The notes under the pieces: model-generated
The model's input: only the letters and a program-made list of their open reading frames with translations
What the model was told of the DNA's origin: nothing
Database searches by the model: none
Program-made: the position numbers and the translations under genes
In this document: positions 22,230-33,964 of the stretch, one piece after another
How the letters are laid out: the number at the start of each line of letters is the position of its first letter
Position numbering within the stretch: position 1 is the first letter of the stretch
Origin: Chondrus crispus
Taxonomy: Eukaryota; Rhodophyta; Florideophyceae; Gigartinales; Gigartinaceae
NCBI RefSeq assembly: GCF_000350225.1
Contig: NW_005179373.1
Location: 248,001-312,000 of the forward strand
Direction: 5' to 3'
Length of the DNA stretch: 64,000 nt

Positions 22230-24075
22230 CCGGGGGTGGCCCAGTTCAGTATTCTCTCCTCCCTAAGAGAAGCTCTCTATCTCTGTCTCCCTCTGTCTCC
22301 CTCGCCTACCCCTCCTTCGTCCCTGTCTCCCTCCGCCCCGCCTGACACCTCCCTTTCTCCACTTTCCTTTCGCCACGCTCCGGTGGCGTCGACTACACCT
22401 CCTCATTCGCCTCTTCCGTCAGACTTGCGTTTCGGTTCCCTATCATGGGGGCGCGCATCCCCCTTCCGGTTCGCAGTCCTGTTGTACACGTCGCCACGTG
22501 CTGCTCCGCAACAGTACGGTACTGTTCCTTTAGAATTTGACAAGTGGGCTCCGTGCGCGCTTCGCGCGCCAAGCCAAGTCCCTTCCTCCTCCGCTCCTCG
22601 TTCTGCACACGCTGTCGTTCCCCGCCCCGCTGCTCCCCCTCCCTCTGCGCTAACTCTCCCGTCTTCTCTCCGGTCTTTGTCGCCCCTTGCCCCCTCGTCC
22701 TGTCACACGTTACTCGCCCCTGCGCGTCGCGCCCGGTCCGCGCCGCCGCCCTCTGCGCCGCCGCCCGCCTGTGTCCCCTTCCCCCCCGGCCGCGGTTCGG
22801 TCCCTGCAGCCCGCAAACATGGTCAGCGCCGCTGCCCTCCACGCCGCCGCTTGCATCCGCCTAACACTGCTACCTGGCGGCGGCTCCCGGCACCCACCCG
22901 CCTGCGCGCGCCCTCCTGCACCGCCGGCTGCGACACCTGCCCGGCTCGCAGCGACCACTTTCCCCGTTCTTCGCACCTCCGTGATGCGCGCGGCCCGCGC
23001 CGCCGCCCTCCGCGCCACCACTCCCACCACTACCTCGACCGCCCCTTCCCAAGCGCACCCGTCTACCACGTCCCCGCGCCGCAAGCACACCCAGCCCACC
23101 AGCCCGCAGAACGTCTCTGCCACGCCCGCGTCCGTCCGCCCCGCCACTGCCACCCACCACGCACGTCGCCCGCCACATCTCGCTGCGCACAGCACTCTTC
23201 GCCGCGTGCTGCCCGCTCATGTTGCGCAGAAGCTCCACGCAGCTCGCCACCTTGCGCGCTTCGCCCGCCCGCCGGTCCAGCAGAGTCTCCGCAGCCGCTT
23301 GGAACCGCTTTGCGTGGAGCTGCATGCACACCGCGTCCGCGATCTCGCGCGCACGCCCGTCCCACCCGCCGCACTCGCCCACCACGGCGTCAACGCCTGC
23401 CTCCACTGCTACCCGGCACACCACGTCCATCACCGTCTCTGAGCAACCCAGTTAGCGCCCGCTCGCCGTCGCGCCTCCCCCGCCCCCCAACACGCGCGCC
23501 CGGTTGAAGCCCGCTCGCCGTCCCGCCTCCCCCGCCCCCCGGCACGCGCGCCCGGTTGAAGACCCTCGTAGTACTCCACGCCGTCCAGCTCTGGCCCGGT
23601 CTGCTCCCGCGCCCTCCGCTCCCCCACGCGCACGCGCGAGTGTAGTGATCCATGCCGCCCCGCCTCGGCGCCCCCACCGTCCCCATCGCTGCCCCAGCCC
23701 ACATCTCCTCCACGTCATCGCCGCACACCCAAAACCGCCCTCCGCCCACCATCGTCTTGCAGCCCACCGTCCCTATCGCCGCCCGTCGCCGCCCCGGCCC
23801 GCACTTCCTCGTCGCCGCGCATCCACATCCGCCCCCCAAAGTCGGAGCACCACGCGCTGCACAACTCCGCCTTGAAGAATTCCGGCCCCCCCACGCACAG
23901 CCCCCTGCGCACCAACGCCCCGCCCACGTCGCCACGAGCCTCCGGTATTTCGGGTAGCCCCGTGTCTCACGCGTCCGCCCCCTGTCGTACGCGTCCATCT
24001 ACCACACCGCCGTCACGTGCTCGCAGTACCCGCCCCAGTTCCGCCCACAATGTAGATCCGCGTGGCGCGGTTTAA
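22230..24075. repeat. C-rich repeat block
   Basis: Strongly C-rich on the plus strand with very few stops, so long open frames appear in several frames of both strands. Their translations are Pro/Ala/Arg low complexity and I do not call them genes. On the minus strand two weakly similar peptide stretches recur (GGRMWMRGDEEVRAGAATG at about 23800, GGRFWVCGDDVEEMWAGAAMG at about 23720), hinting at a duplicated coding ancestor. Segment 22545-22740 is repeated at 24553-24770, and parts near 22880-23000 recur at 26320-26420. Confidence 0.55.
23455..23575. repeat. Tandem repeat, about 52-bp unit
   Basis: About two copies of a 52-bp unit starting cccggttgaagcccgctcgc and ending in cacgcgcg. The second copy differs at only a few positions, and a degenerate start of a third follows. 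Confidence 0.7.
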
Positions 24076-24249
24076 ACGGATCCGGGCTAAAATTTGTAGT
24101 GTACTGTAGCGCGGCCGCGCTCGGCAGTCCGCACAGTTGTTTTAATTTTAAAATTTAACTTGTCGCCACTTGTCAGCCTGTACTGTAGTGGGGCCCCGCC
24201 CCGCAGTCCGCACAGTAATTTTAATTTAAAAATGTTACACTTGTCGCCA

Positions 24250-24545
24250 CTTGTCACCGCCACGTGTCCCCGTGGCGGCCTGGCCTGCGGCCAGGCCCCG
24301 CCCGTGGCCGCCACTTGTCACGGTAGCGCCAATGGCAACGCGGGGTCATGCGGAATTTTTAAATGACCCACGTAATTTCTGCCCATCCCGTAGCCACCAC
24401 GTGTCCTTGGTGGCCGCTTGGCCTGCGGCCAGGCCGCCCCGCAGCCCCCCGCCACTTGTCACCGCGGCGCCGCCCCCGTGCGCCAATGGCAACGCGGGAG
24501 CGCAAGGACATACAGACAGACACACAGACAACGATTTTTAGTAGT
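24250..24545. repeat. Hairpin-bearing repeat units, cluster 1
   Basis: Two units of a composite motif. The first part is ccacgtgtccccgtgg (or ccttgg), itself foldable. The second is ggcctggcc-tgc-ggccaggcc, a 9-bp stem with a 3-nt loop. The third is gccacttgtcaccg, and the last is gtgcgccaatggcaacgcgg. The stretch 24350-24455 is almost identical to 26602-26710, so the unit travels with flanking sequence. No coding potential. Confidence 0.75.
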
Positions 24546-24552
24546 TGTAGAC

Positions 24553-24780
24553 AAGTGGGCTCCGTGCGCGCTTCGCGCGCCGAGCCAAATCCCTTCTTTC
24601 TCCGCTCCTCGCCCCGCACCTCCCGCTCCGCCGTCCCTTCGTCTCTGGTCCACCATCGTTGCCGGCGTTCCCCGCCCCGCTGCTCCCCCGTCCTCTTCGC
24701 TACTGCTCTCGTCCTCTCTCCGGTCTTCGTCGCCCCCTTCCCCCTCGTCGTGCCACGCGTACCGCCCCTCCGTGCTCACT
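24553..24780. repeat. Copy of the 22545-22740 repeat
   Basis: Begins gacaagtgggctccgtgcgc, as at 22540, and stays collinear through ccccgctgctccccc, tctctccggtctt and ccccctcgtc before diverging. The GCGCGCTTCGCGCGC core can form a short stem. Downstream to 25610 the DNA is C-rich low complexity without a supported gene. Confidence 0.7.
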
Positions 24781-25619
24781 CTGGCGGCAGGTCGCGCTGC
24801 TCTCGCCACACTCGCCTCAGTCCTGCTCGCCACCCTTGCCCAGGCCGTTACCCTGGTCGCTACGGTTGGCACTCCCGTCTGCCTCAACCTCCGTACTGGC
24901 GAACCCGTGGCCCCCCGCCCACACTGCCCCCTCCCTCTCCCCGCTTCTGCTCTCGACTTTTTCGCCGCCGCCCGCGTTGCCTGGTGCCTACGCCGCGAGG
25001 CGCTTCGCTTCCTCAATCCCCGCACTCTCACTTCCGTGCCTCTACCCTTTCGTTATTCTATGGCTCTCACGCTTTAGGCACACGCCCGCGCAATCACACC
25101 TCACCCGCCGCCCCGCCCTACTCCACCCGGCCCCTCTACTCGTGCGGCTCGCCCCGCTTCCTCCCGCCCTGCGGCGGCCTTGCCCTCTCCGTCGCCGGCC
25201 TCCGCCCCTGCTGCTGCTCTTGCCGCCCCCAAGTAACCGTCGCCTCGCGTGCCCGGGCTTGCACCCCCACCTCGCCTTCCGCTCCACCCATTTGGCCGCC
25301 TGCGCACCTCCCGCTCGGCTTCTTGCTCCGACCTTTGCAGTTACTGCTCCCGAAGTCCCCACCCTTGCTGCTGCTGCCGCTGCCCCTGCTTCGTCGCGTG
25401 CGCTCTCAGCGACTCTCCCGCCCTCCGCTCTCCTGGTTCCCCTCCCCTCCGGCCTCCTTTGACCGCCCTACGATCCCTTCTCCCCTTATGATACGCTTCC
25501 CCCATCCCCCGCCTGCCCACCTCTTCTTGATCAAGCCGATCACAGCCACCTTCCCCTCTGCACGCCGTTTCCGTAGGCCCTCCTTCTCGTCCGTCCCGGT
25601 TGTGGTATAACTACCTTCG

Positions 25620-26130
25620 TCCCGACCACTCGGAACGAGGGGGGTTAGAGGTAAGGGAGCGCGCGACGCTGGGTAACCCACGCGAGAGCGAACCGTACGG
25701 AAGGACTCGAAAAGAGGGAAGGCTCACGTGGCAGGTGACGCGCAGCCGGTCGGTGGTGTCAGATCCGAACGGCCGGTCACGCGTTAGAAGCCTGAGACTT
25801 AGAGGTAAAACCGGACGGAGTTAGCAAAAATCCGTAAAGGGAAGGGAGGCGAGTCTGCCCCCGTTTACTGGAACGGGGCAGGTGCCCCTGGTCTTAACCC
25901 CTCAGTGGGACGCCAGGACACCTGTCCCGCTACAGTAGCTGTTACATACTGTATACCAGCTACTGTACTAAATTGGCTAATTTGTGCCATTAACCACTAA
26001 TTGCTAATTACTTACCGGATGGTCGCACACGTGTGCCCGTGGCCACGGCCGGCGCCAACGGTTGTGTCACGTGTACGCCGTGGAGGTACTACTGTGCTCG
26101 CAGCGGGCGCGTGCACGATTACTACAGTAG
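25620..26130. repeat. Dispersed GC-rich repeat, copy B
   Basis: Partner of 1360-1900 in the same orientation. It shares gcgttagaag, cgtttactgga, ggtcttaacccc, gggacgcc and ggacacctgtccc in the same order, then tacagta words and a CACGTG-rich tail. Confidence 0.6.
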
Positions 26131-26601
26131 TAACCGCCCGTCTCTGGGGTTCTCATCTCCCACCGGGGGTCGCGGTGTGGCGTGGTACCACAGCGGTCCC
26201 GCTCCCGCACCCACAGTCATCGCAGTTAGTCGATCTTCCCTCTCGTACGCTGCGAACCACGCGGATGGAGCGCAGCGCGACCGCCTGGGCGTCAATTCCC
26301 GGCCCCCCCCTCACCCGCGCGCGTTTTCTTGCGCTGCCGGCTGCGACACCTGCCCGCCTCGCTGCGACGGTCTTCGGCGTTCCTCGCCCCTGCCCCTCGC
26401 GCCGGCGCTCCCCGCCACCGCCTTCCCCCCCGGGCGCGGTCCGGCCCCTTCCGCCGGCGCTCCGCCCCCACCTCTCGGGCCTCGTCAGCGGCTTCTGCCT
26501 TCACCCACCGTGCGCGACCGTCGCGACAGCGTGGCCATGCGGGCCCCCTCGCCCCCAGCCAGTGACACACCCTTTCCCCTCGTCGCTGCCGCCTCTGAGG
26601 T

Positions 26602-27310
26602 CATGCGGAATTTTTAAATGACCCACGTAATTTCTGCCCATCCCGTAGCCGCCACGTGTCCTTGGTGGCCGCTTGGCCTGCGGCCAGGCCGCCCCGCAGC
26701 CCCCCGCCACTTGCCACCGCCACGTGTCCCCGTGGCGGCCTAGCCACGTGTCCCAGTGGCGGCCTGGCCTGCGGCCAGGCCGCCCCCAGTCCGCACAGTA
26801 CACTTGTCACTGTAGTAAAAAATGAAATTAAATCACGGCCCCGCCGCTTTCTACACGTGTCCGCGTGGCCGCCACTTGTCGCCGCAGCGCCCCCGTGCGC
26901 CATGCGGCCAGGCCGCCCCGCACGTGGCCGCCACTTGCCACCGCCATGTGTCCCCGTGGCGGCCTGGCCTGCGTCCAGGCCGCCCCTCAAGTGGCCGTGA
27001 CGTGTACGCTGTGTCGCCCCCGTGCGCCCAAAATTTGTTTTCCCGCGAAAAGGCACATCGGAAAAATTGAAAATATTAGGCGCACCAATCAGCACGGCGG
27101 CTTCTACAGAGCGCACCAATGGCAACGCGGGAACGCACAGACGCACAGACTGTCACGCCACGTGTCCCCGTGGCGGCCTGGCCTGCGGCCAGGCCGCCCC
27201 GCACGTGGCTGCCACTTGTCACCGCGGCGCCCCCGTGCGCCAATGAGAACCCGTGCGGGAGCGCACGAACACACATACACAAACACACAGACAGACAGAC
27301 ACGGAAATTA
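26602..27310. repeat. Hairpin-bearing repeat units, cluster 2
   Basis: About four further units of the motif described at 24250-24545 (near 26645, 26720, 26850-27000 and 27152). Each carries all or part of the ggcctggcc/ggccaggcc stem and cacgtgtcc(c/t)cgtgg. Unit ends are followed by gccaatggcaacgcggga and acacacagacagac tails (24510, 27270), which look like short microsatellite tails of a dispersed element. Confidence 0.75.
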
Positions 27311-29940
27311 GTATACGCGGGGAAATCACGGCTGATTCAAGAGTCTTGACGCATGGTGACCCAGGCGGAACTCAAGAGTACAGTACATTTCTACAGTATC
27401 TGTACATACTGTAGGAGGTCAGCGGTAACCCTTAGATATCAAGGATACTGTACATATATGTTCGAGCCCGAAGCGGAAGGGATGGCGGTGCTTCAATCGA
27501 TGATACAAAAGCGATTTGAAACTTGACACATGGCACTGCAGAGTCTGCAGTGCAGTGCAGACCAAGGCGTACAGTTTTCTACAACCTGCAAGTAATGCAG
27601 TCAGCGACGCATGCGCTGACATGCTCGGTGGCTTGTCGACAGGCGACAGAGCGGGCAACGTGTGAAAGACAGAGCGACGGGAGGCGACAGAACGACGAGC
27701 GGCGTTTGAGGCAAAAGGCGAAACGCGCAGGGGTGGAGGGGGAGCGGGGGGCCGGCGGGGGCTGGATCACTGATTGCGCAGTGGCGCAGCACCGTACTGT
27801 AGGATGTCTAGTCGATGGGATTGGATGGGCGGGAGCCATGACTTGCGGAGTGCCTTGTGGACGTGACAGAGTGGCGGGTTCTCCCCGGGAGCTGTCGCCC
27901 TGTTTGTTGAGGCAGTGAAGTCGAAGGTAATGATCGTCTGCTACGCGTGTGTCGAGATCTGGGATGACAGAGGCAGCACAATATCCACATTCATGTTCTT
28001 ATGGCCTGTTTTTAAAGATTAATTCACCTGCAGGTCTGCCCCACCCTTGTACAACTTGTAGCCGGACACTGAAGACGTCCACGTTGTGTGTACGTAAAAT
28101 TAAGAGATATATATCATTTAGGCCAGTTTTTTCGCTTCGAAACAGGGTTATGTTCCTGGAATGAGGATTGTTGCTTGCGTGCCCTCCCTTGATCGTAATC
28201 CATGGGTAGCCGTGCGTGTTCAAAGTACAGATATATATTAAAGAAACGGTGTTTTTATTTTATTTTTCAGTGCGTTCTTGCGTTGTATGTCGTGCGATGT
28301 GTGGAAATATGCACGGCTATTTTGCGGACAGAATATGCGTCTCAGTTTGTTTCAGTTTTACTGTATTGGTGCACTTGTTTACATAAATACCAGGTGCGGG
28401 CTGGAGGCGATATCCACGTAGGGTACGTTCGTGGTCTCTCTCGTCTACAGGCATTGCCAGAGACCAATAAACGATTCCCATTTTCATAACGGATGCATGT
28501 TAATAATGCTGTAGTTAAAAACTACTGTTCAGTATTGCGATCGATCGTCCAATAACTGTCCATGCGACAGCAATGGCAAAACAATTTCCAAATGCTTGTT
28601 CATGTGAAGAATAACATAAATAGTGGAAGAATATTTCCAAATGCGACCCAGCGCTCCAACGGTACAGTACATGACATTATCATAGTCATTCTACCTTGTC
28701 TGTAAGAGCTGGAATCATTTGGCCGACACCAGACAAGGAAATGCTTGGGTGAGGGTTCTGTAAAAAAGTAAAGGAAATGCTTGGGTGAGGGTTCTGTAAA
28801 AAAGTAGTGACACGCTTTACTGTAGGCTCATGGTAATGGAAGATCAAAGCGGCTACAGAACCGCGTACACACACAGTGAACTGCAGATTCCCATATGCTC
28901 ATCTTCAAGGATAGCGATAAGTGTCGCTCTCTGTTTTCCCAGCTGTGAAGTAATGCATTCATTTTACAACTCTGTGCCACATCTGCAGTATTCAGCCTCA
29001 CCTGCCGTACACTGAGTGCTATTGAAATGCTGTCTACTACACACTAGGCGGTGTCTACAATACATCGTCTGCCTTCACTAATTTGTTGAGTACTGTACCG
29101 TACTAAAGTGCAGAAGAGAATTCTTCGAAGAGGGTGAGACTGGGCTGTCGTGTTACTGGTGAACCTCGCAAAGGGACAGTACTTTTTAATTAAAGCAGTT
29201 TGAGCACTCCTTTCGGTTGCACGTGAAGCATATTTCGACACAAACCTCGAGTGCCGCGCCACTGCGTAGAGGATACTGTAATCCAAGCGCACAGTAGCGC
29301 AGTGCAATACTCTGGTTGTCTTCAGATATCTTACAGTACCGTACAAGCTATCGCACTTCTTTGTACAGTACCAAGGGTATGTATCGTACCCATGGGTACA
29401 GTACATTGGCGAGAACTGGACGCAGTTGAACTCCTGCCTCCACGACGGAGATGCGTTCTGCACTGTATGACTCCAATATGAAATCGCAACGGAAAACTCA
29501 AACCTCGCTGATTACAGTACACATTCGGGCGTATCCGCGCTTTGCTTCGGTATCTCAGTTGATGGCCAAGGTTAGTTATCCAGGTCAACACTTGTGTATC
29601 TTAAGGCGAAACTTGAAATTCTACTACAGTATGCCTAAAAAAAGTACTGCAAGCCTACACCGTCGATTCTATTTCCGGACAGGAGGAAGGGTACGTAATA
29701 AAGACACCTGAAGGCGGAAAGCTGATAGGTTGCGGAGAGCGATCGATGACCTCCAGAAGAACACGACAGGGTTCGACACGTATCCACAGAGTTCGACACG
29801 TATCTGTTAAAAGCATGCAATAACGGGCATAAATAATCGACCTCCGAGCACCAGATGCTGCCACGCGCTGCCATTCCCAATTCTCGCGGCATTCTCCGTG
29901 CTCTGGTCCGTCCGCCCGAACTCCTCCATACTGCCCCGCT
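27311..29940. other. Intergenic with GTAC-rich words, no gene seen
   Basis: No supported gene on either strand. A 19-bp palindrome (cactgcaga-g-tctgcagtg) lies at about 27535. Words such as gtacagtac, tactgtac and the 14-bp palindrome gtacccatgggtac cluster at 29080-29410. A possible pyrimidine-AG tract at 28255-28270 has no matching exon. Confidence 0.45.
28737..28808. repeat. Tandem duplication, 36-bp unit
   Basis: Two nearly identical copies (28737-28772, 28773-28808) starting ggaaatgcttgggtgagggt. Confidence 0.85.
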
Positions 29941-29944
29941 TCCG

Positions 29945-30226
29945 CTTCCCCACTATCGCTTCTATCTTTACACCGTCTAACCGCTATGATTCCTCCCACC
30001 CACCGTCGCTGCATCCCTTACCCGTGTTGTACCCCCCCCCCCCCCCCCTTCCTTCCCACCCCTTCACACCATTCCTTTTCCCTCCCCTCTCCGGGTCGAC
30101 GCCGTCTAACCCTGTCCCACCGCCCTTCCCCCTTTCTACAACACCACAAGCGTTCCGCCCTCTCACTCTTTCGCAATTGCCTCCAACCTTCTCCCTCCGT
30201 TTGTGAGGGGATAGCGCGCCCGCAGA
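29945..30226 (+). promoter_or_regulatory. Pyrimidine-rich leader of the next gene, with C17 run
   Basis: The 280 bases before the ATG at 30227 are strongly C/T-rich and include a run of 17 C at 30032-30048. A similar pyrimidine-rich leader precedes the gene at 41475, so this may be a shared promoter or 5' UTR style. No TATA box is assigned. Confidence 0.4.
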
Positions 30227-31864
30227 ATGACCACCGATCATGTTACCGCTCTCGTCCGCGATCTCGACTTCTCGGAAGTTGGGCAAGCCACCGCAACCTC
30301 CTTCTTCACCGCATACCCTCGTTCTTTCGGCGCCCTCAGAGAATTTTCAACTTCCGACGCTTACCGAAGCGGCATCTACAAGCTCGCAATCCCTTATTTG
30401 ATAACAGCCGTCATCATCATCGTCGCGGCTCTCATCGCAAACTTTTACTTTCTTGCAAGAAAAAGCGTCATCCCAGGCGCCAATGACGCCCGCGAATCCG
30501 ATCCTGGCAAGCGCGATTGCGTTGCCAAGGCTTACTTGCCCTTCTCGTGCTTTCTCAACGTTTCGATCTTTGTTTGCATAGCCATCTCAATCGCATCGTG
30601 CTCGAGCATGCAATCCGCTTCTGGGAATGCAACCGACGTCCTGGATGGTGCCAGATCTAACATTTCGTTGCACATTGAATCGACGGGTCGATTGCTGCAG
30701 CAATACGCCGTCCGCGCCTCCGAGCTGGACCTCAACGAGGATTCAATACCCGTCATTCAGTCTTTTGCAGACTCTAAAGGCAAATTTGATAGCTTCGTAT
30801 CGCTAAGCACCAAATGGTTTGGTCACCTAGATACGATTCGAAACGAGATCACTGTGCTGTCGTCTCGATATATTTTCGCTACCGTCATCACGTTGATCTT
30901 GTGTGTACTCGGTTTGCTACTTTCCTTTGTTTGCGACGTGACTGCGCCTGACTCAAGATGCGTGAAGATATTCGCATTTGCCATGCTTCTCATTCCGTTA
31001 GCAGCTGCTTGGGCCCACACCGCCATATCAACATGGCTCGCTGTTGCGACAGCCGACTTTTGTGCATCAAGTGACGAGTTTTATAAGACGACACTCTACG
31101 AAATTGAAGGCCGAGATGTTTCCATATCAAAGTCCAATATCTTCAATGTCTACCAGCTAACTTGCCCCGCTACTTCGGGCATTGCGGATGACCTGAAAGC
31201 AATTAATGATTTTTTGGGATATGTGAAAGGGGAGGCTGATGCGCTTAGTCTACATCTTGATGACATTACTGGCGGTGAAATCTCCCCCGGGCAATGGGAA
31301 GAGTCCCGAGCTTGGATGCAAGACAGGGTATACGACTTCCAAAGGTGTGATACCCAGTTTGCCGTAGCATTCAAGTTGTCAGTGTATGTCTGCGGTAGTC
31401 ATGGGTCTAGTGGTATAACTGCAGTGGCGCAACTGTGGCTCAGCTCGCTGGCGTTGAGTCTGTTGTTCACAGCAGTTGTTGCACTTCTCTGTTTCGGAGA
31501 ACCGCCCTCCGAATTTTGTTCGGCACGAGAACTCATGTGCGTATATGGTGCACCGGAACTCATTTCCGCGTTTGGTGACATCAAAGGCGTCCTAAAGAGG
31601 CATGCGACATTCCTGAAAATGGAAGACGGCGAAGATCGCTCGTGGAATGTGTCGACGGTCTCGAGTGACCTTGATGCTATTGCAGAAATAGCTAAGGAAT
31701 ATAACTTCGACGATGACAATCTGATGTCGACGAATAGGCCAAGACGCAACGCTTACACATCACATCCGCTGAAGGATCAGAAGATCAAGAGCTCCGAAGG
31801 GTCTCTCTCTCACTTTGGCGGGGATGTGGACGATTCTTCGACTGATTCGTCAGCATCACAATAG
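30227..31864 (+). CDS. Five-TM membrane protein, tweety/prominin-like topology
   Basis: An intronless 545-residue protein. Predicted membrane segments are at about 53-76 (YLITAVIIIVAALIANFYFL), 102-125, 214-237 (FATVITLILCVLGLLLSF), 248-273 and 400-422 (LSSLALSLLFTAVVALLCF). The first large loop lies between TM2 and TM3, and the second, with several Cys, lies between TM4 and TM5. The cytosolic tail is acidic and serine-rich. Five TMs with two large lumenal or extracellular loops is the layout of prominin and tweety-homologue proteins. I saw no signature residue that decides between them, so family membership is an inference from topology only. Confidence 0.6.
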   Translation: MTTDHVTALVRDLDFSEVGQATATSFFTAYPRSFGALREFSTSDAYRSGIYKLAIPYLITAVIIIVAALIANFYFLARKSVIPGANDARESDPGKRDCVAKAYLPFSCFLNVSIFVCIAISIASCSSMQSASGNATDVLDGARSNISLHIESTGRLLQQYAVRASELDLNEDSIPVIQSFADSKGKFDSFVSLSTKWFGHLDTIRNEITVLSSRYIFATVITLILCVLGLLLSFVCDVTAPDSRCVKIFAFAMLLIPLAAAWAHTAISTWLAVATADFCASSDEFYKTTLYEIEGRDVSISKSNIFNVYQLTCPATSGIADDLKAINDFLGYVKGEADALSLHLDDITGGEISPGQWEESRAWMQDRVYDFQRCDTQFAVAFKLSVYVCGSHGSSGITAVAQLWLSSLALSLLFTAVVALLCFGEPPSEFCSARELMCVYGAPELISAFGDIKGVLKRHATFLKMEDGEDRSWNVSTVSSDLDAIAEIAKEYNFDDDNLMSTNRPRRNAYTSHPLKDQKIKSSEGSLSHFGGDVDDSSTDSSASQ

Positions 31865-31932
31865 ATTATAGAACAGAGTACTCTTTGTATATTTTGGACC
31901 GTGTACATATAAACGCAATCACGTAGATTCCT

Positions 31933-32606
31933 TTACTGACTAATCCTGCTTAATTGCTTGGCACATTCTGTGAAAGCTTCTACATCCGCAAGGCAGGCCA
32001 AGGGGTTATCCTTGCCATTAACCCTGTAACAAACTGTGATCGCTTCCCGTAATTCGCCGCACGGCTGACCCGTTTTGGAGGATGAATTCGCTTGGAAGTT
32101 CAAGGCCGATAGCTTTTCTTGAAGCTTCCTTCCGCTCTCCTCAAGCGCTATCCGCTCGGCTTGTTCGAGTTCGTGAGCGTCCTTCAATTGCGCCTCCTTC
32201 ACCTTGCGAAACATTGCGGCACGCTCCCTTCTCCCCTCTCTTCGAACCTATTCGACGTTTTTCAATGTATATAGAGCAAGCACATCGGGGTCAGAGAACC
32301 AATTGAGTATTTTCCGATGACTAGAATCGGATTGTTCAAATCTGGCACGCCAAACGAAGGAAAAGATTGGATTCTTACAGCTTCAATTAATGCAGCTTCG
32401 CGACGTGTGCGCGGCTCAATTGGGCCAGGTTCTGATGCACGTCCAGAGAGGACCTGGAACAATCCCGGTGAGATCTGCAAAGTAGAGAGTACATGAAGTA
32501 TGTGTTAGCGCCCAGATGATACTATTGCATGCACTGGGAGTGGTGTTGGTGACATCATCTCACTTACTCTTAGAGAAAAACCGTCCGGATCGTATTCTTC
32601 ACCCAT
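31933..32606 (-). CDS. MIC19/CHCHD3-like MICOS subunit
   Basis: Three exons, 32606-32568, 32474-32379 and 32247-31933, with introns of 93 and 131 bp (GTAAGT and GTAAGA donors), keep one frame of 149 aa. The protein starts MGEEYD, giving a Gly2 suitable for N-myristoylation as in MIC19. It continues with FSLRISPGLFQVLSG, resembling the family's N-terminal motif, then a long charged coiled coil. It ends in a twin CX9C CHCH domain: CGELREAITVC and CLADVEAFTEC. MIC19 sits on the inner membrane facing the intermembrane space and links MICOS to the outer membrane. The third exon alone is open from an internal Met, which would miss the N-terminus. Confidence 0.8.
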
Positions 32607-33110
32607 GCTTCTCCTGAAACGACTTCACAGGGAAGCTGAAGTGCTCGCGTTGAGTTCGATTGCCGTGCAAGAGTGGCTATGAAGCAACGTGGAGTTAGAG
32701 ATGTGAGCGGATCGGTGACCAGATGTGCGGAAGAGTGCTGGGTGGGCCTAAAAAGACAGGCGAAACTCTTTTTGCTCCGGCGTATCATACTTTAAGGGAG
32801 ATGCTTTAGAACTTCCTGATTCGACAACTCTACAGTATTTCAGTATCGAAACGGCCAACTGCGAAGGACATGATTACATAGGCTTTTTCTAAGAAGCTTC
32901 ATATACAGTGCCACTGTCAAACTGGCAGCGGCGTGCGCCGCCTTGGGCTTCTCCGCTTACGACAAGATTCGCCCTGCCGAAGAAAAGGCGAGTCAGCTTC
33001 AGTGCGTTGCGCAGTTACCGGCAAGTTCCCGACTGCGTAAGAATCGCAGCATTCTTCAAGCTGTATCAAGACCATAGACTTTGCGGGCTTTAAACTGAAT
33101 TCCTATTCAG

Positions 33111-33487
33111 ATGGCTGCGTCTTCTCTTAGAGTGGCCGCAAACATGCGTCTTCCTCCTGAAGTCAACAGGATTCTCTTCGTCAAGTACTTTGCGCATACT
33201 GTCTTCTTTCAGCTCGTATATGTCTCTTACACATTTAAAAAGAAACTGACCATTCCCCATTTCGGCTCGATGCGCAAGTAGATGCTTACCTTACAAGATT
33301 TCCACAGAAGACATGTATGATATCTTTGGAAAGTACGGAGCCATTCGACAAATCCGCCTCGGCAACACCAACCAAACAAGAGGAACAGCATATGTTGTTT
33401 ACGAGGATCTATTCGAAGCGAAGGGGGCTTGTGAGAGTCTCAATGGATTTCAAGTGGCCGGTCGTTATCTGATTGTACGCAGCTGAT
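33111..33487 (+). CDS. SF3B6: Splicing factor SF3b p14 subunit (SF3B6)
   Basis: Exon 1 (33111-33184) encodes [20 protein letters not shown] and ILFV. After a 98-bp intron, exon 2 (33283-33487) gives [48 protein letters not shown] and [10 protein letters not shown]. This is the single RRM of p14, which contacts the branch-point adenosine in U2 snRNP with SF3B1. The N-terminal [11 protein letters not shown] motif is diagnostic. The protein is 92 aa, shorter than the usual 115-125 because it stops right after the last RRM strand, so the C-terminal helix is missing. An extra downstream exon replacing that stop is possible but not obvious. Confidence 0.9.
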
Positions 33488-33964
33488 ATCAAGTCTCCAA
33501 TGAACGAGCAAATGGCGACGCGAAACATCACCACTGACGCTCTTACTATACTTTACTCCCTACTATTGCGTATGTTTGAATGGATTTAGGTTCTATACCA
33601 TCAGCAAAACAGAGTCGCAAAAATGGGGAAAGGTGCTTAGAGCAGAAAGAGAGTCTTTCACAACTCCACAACGACACGCGTGTAACTTCGCTCAATTATA
33701 ACGAATCACTACCCCTTTTCATAGCTCCATCGCTGGTGCAGTTTACGGTCGCCTGCACTCTCTTTGCTATGCCTCTCACTCTTTGCGCAGTTTCAAAAAC
33801 ATATCTTCGCCTTTCCTGGCCCGGCGCCTGCGGTTAAGTCTTTTACGATTTGTCTATTGTTTGAATGATAGAATGGTGAGTGGAGGCCATCACTAGATTG
33901 GGCAGCAAGGAGCGTCAAGCATTAAACGCGGCAGCGATAGAAAAGCACTAATTTAAAAGCTTTC

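Noticed and set aside
22236-25610. Very long plus-strand open frames (423 and 415 codons) and their minus-strand counterparts
   Set aside because: C-rich low-complexity DNA lacks stops in most frames. Translations are Pro/Ser/Ala/Arg runs without domains, and the DNA is repeated elsewhere in the window.
27160-27310. Regularly spaced repeats suggesting a CRISPR-like array
   Set aside because: Units are long, irregularly spaced and carry internal hairpins, and the surrounding genes are eukaryotic with spliceosomal introns.
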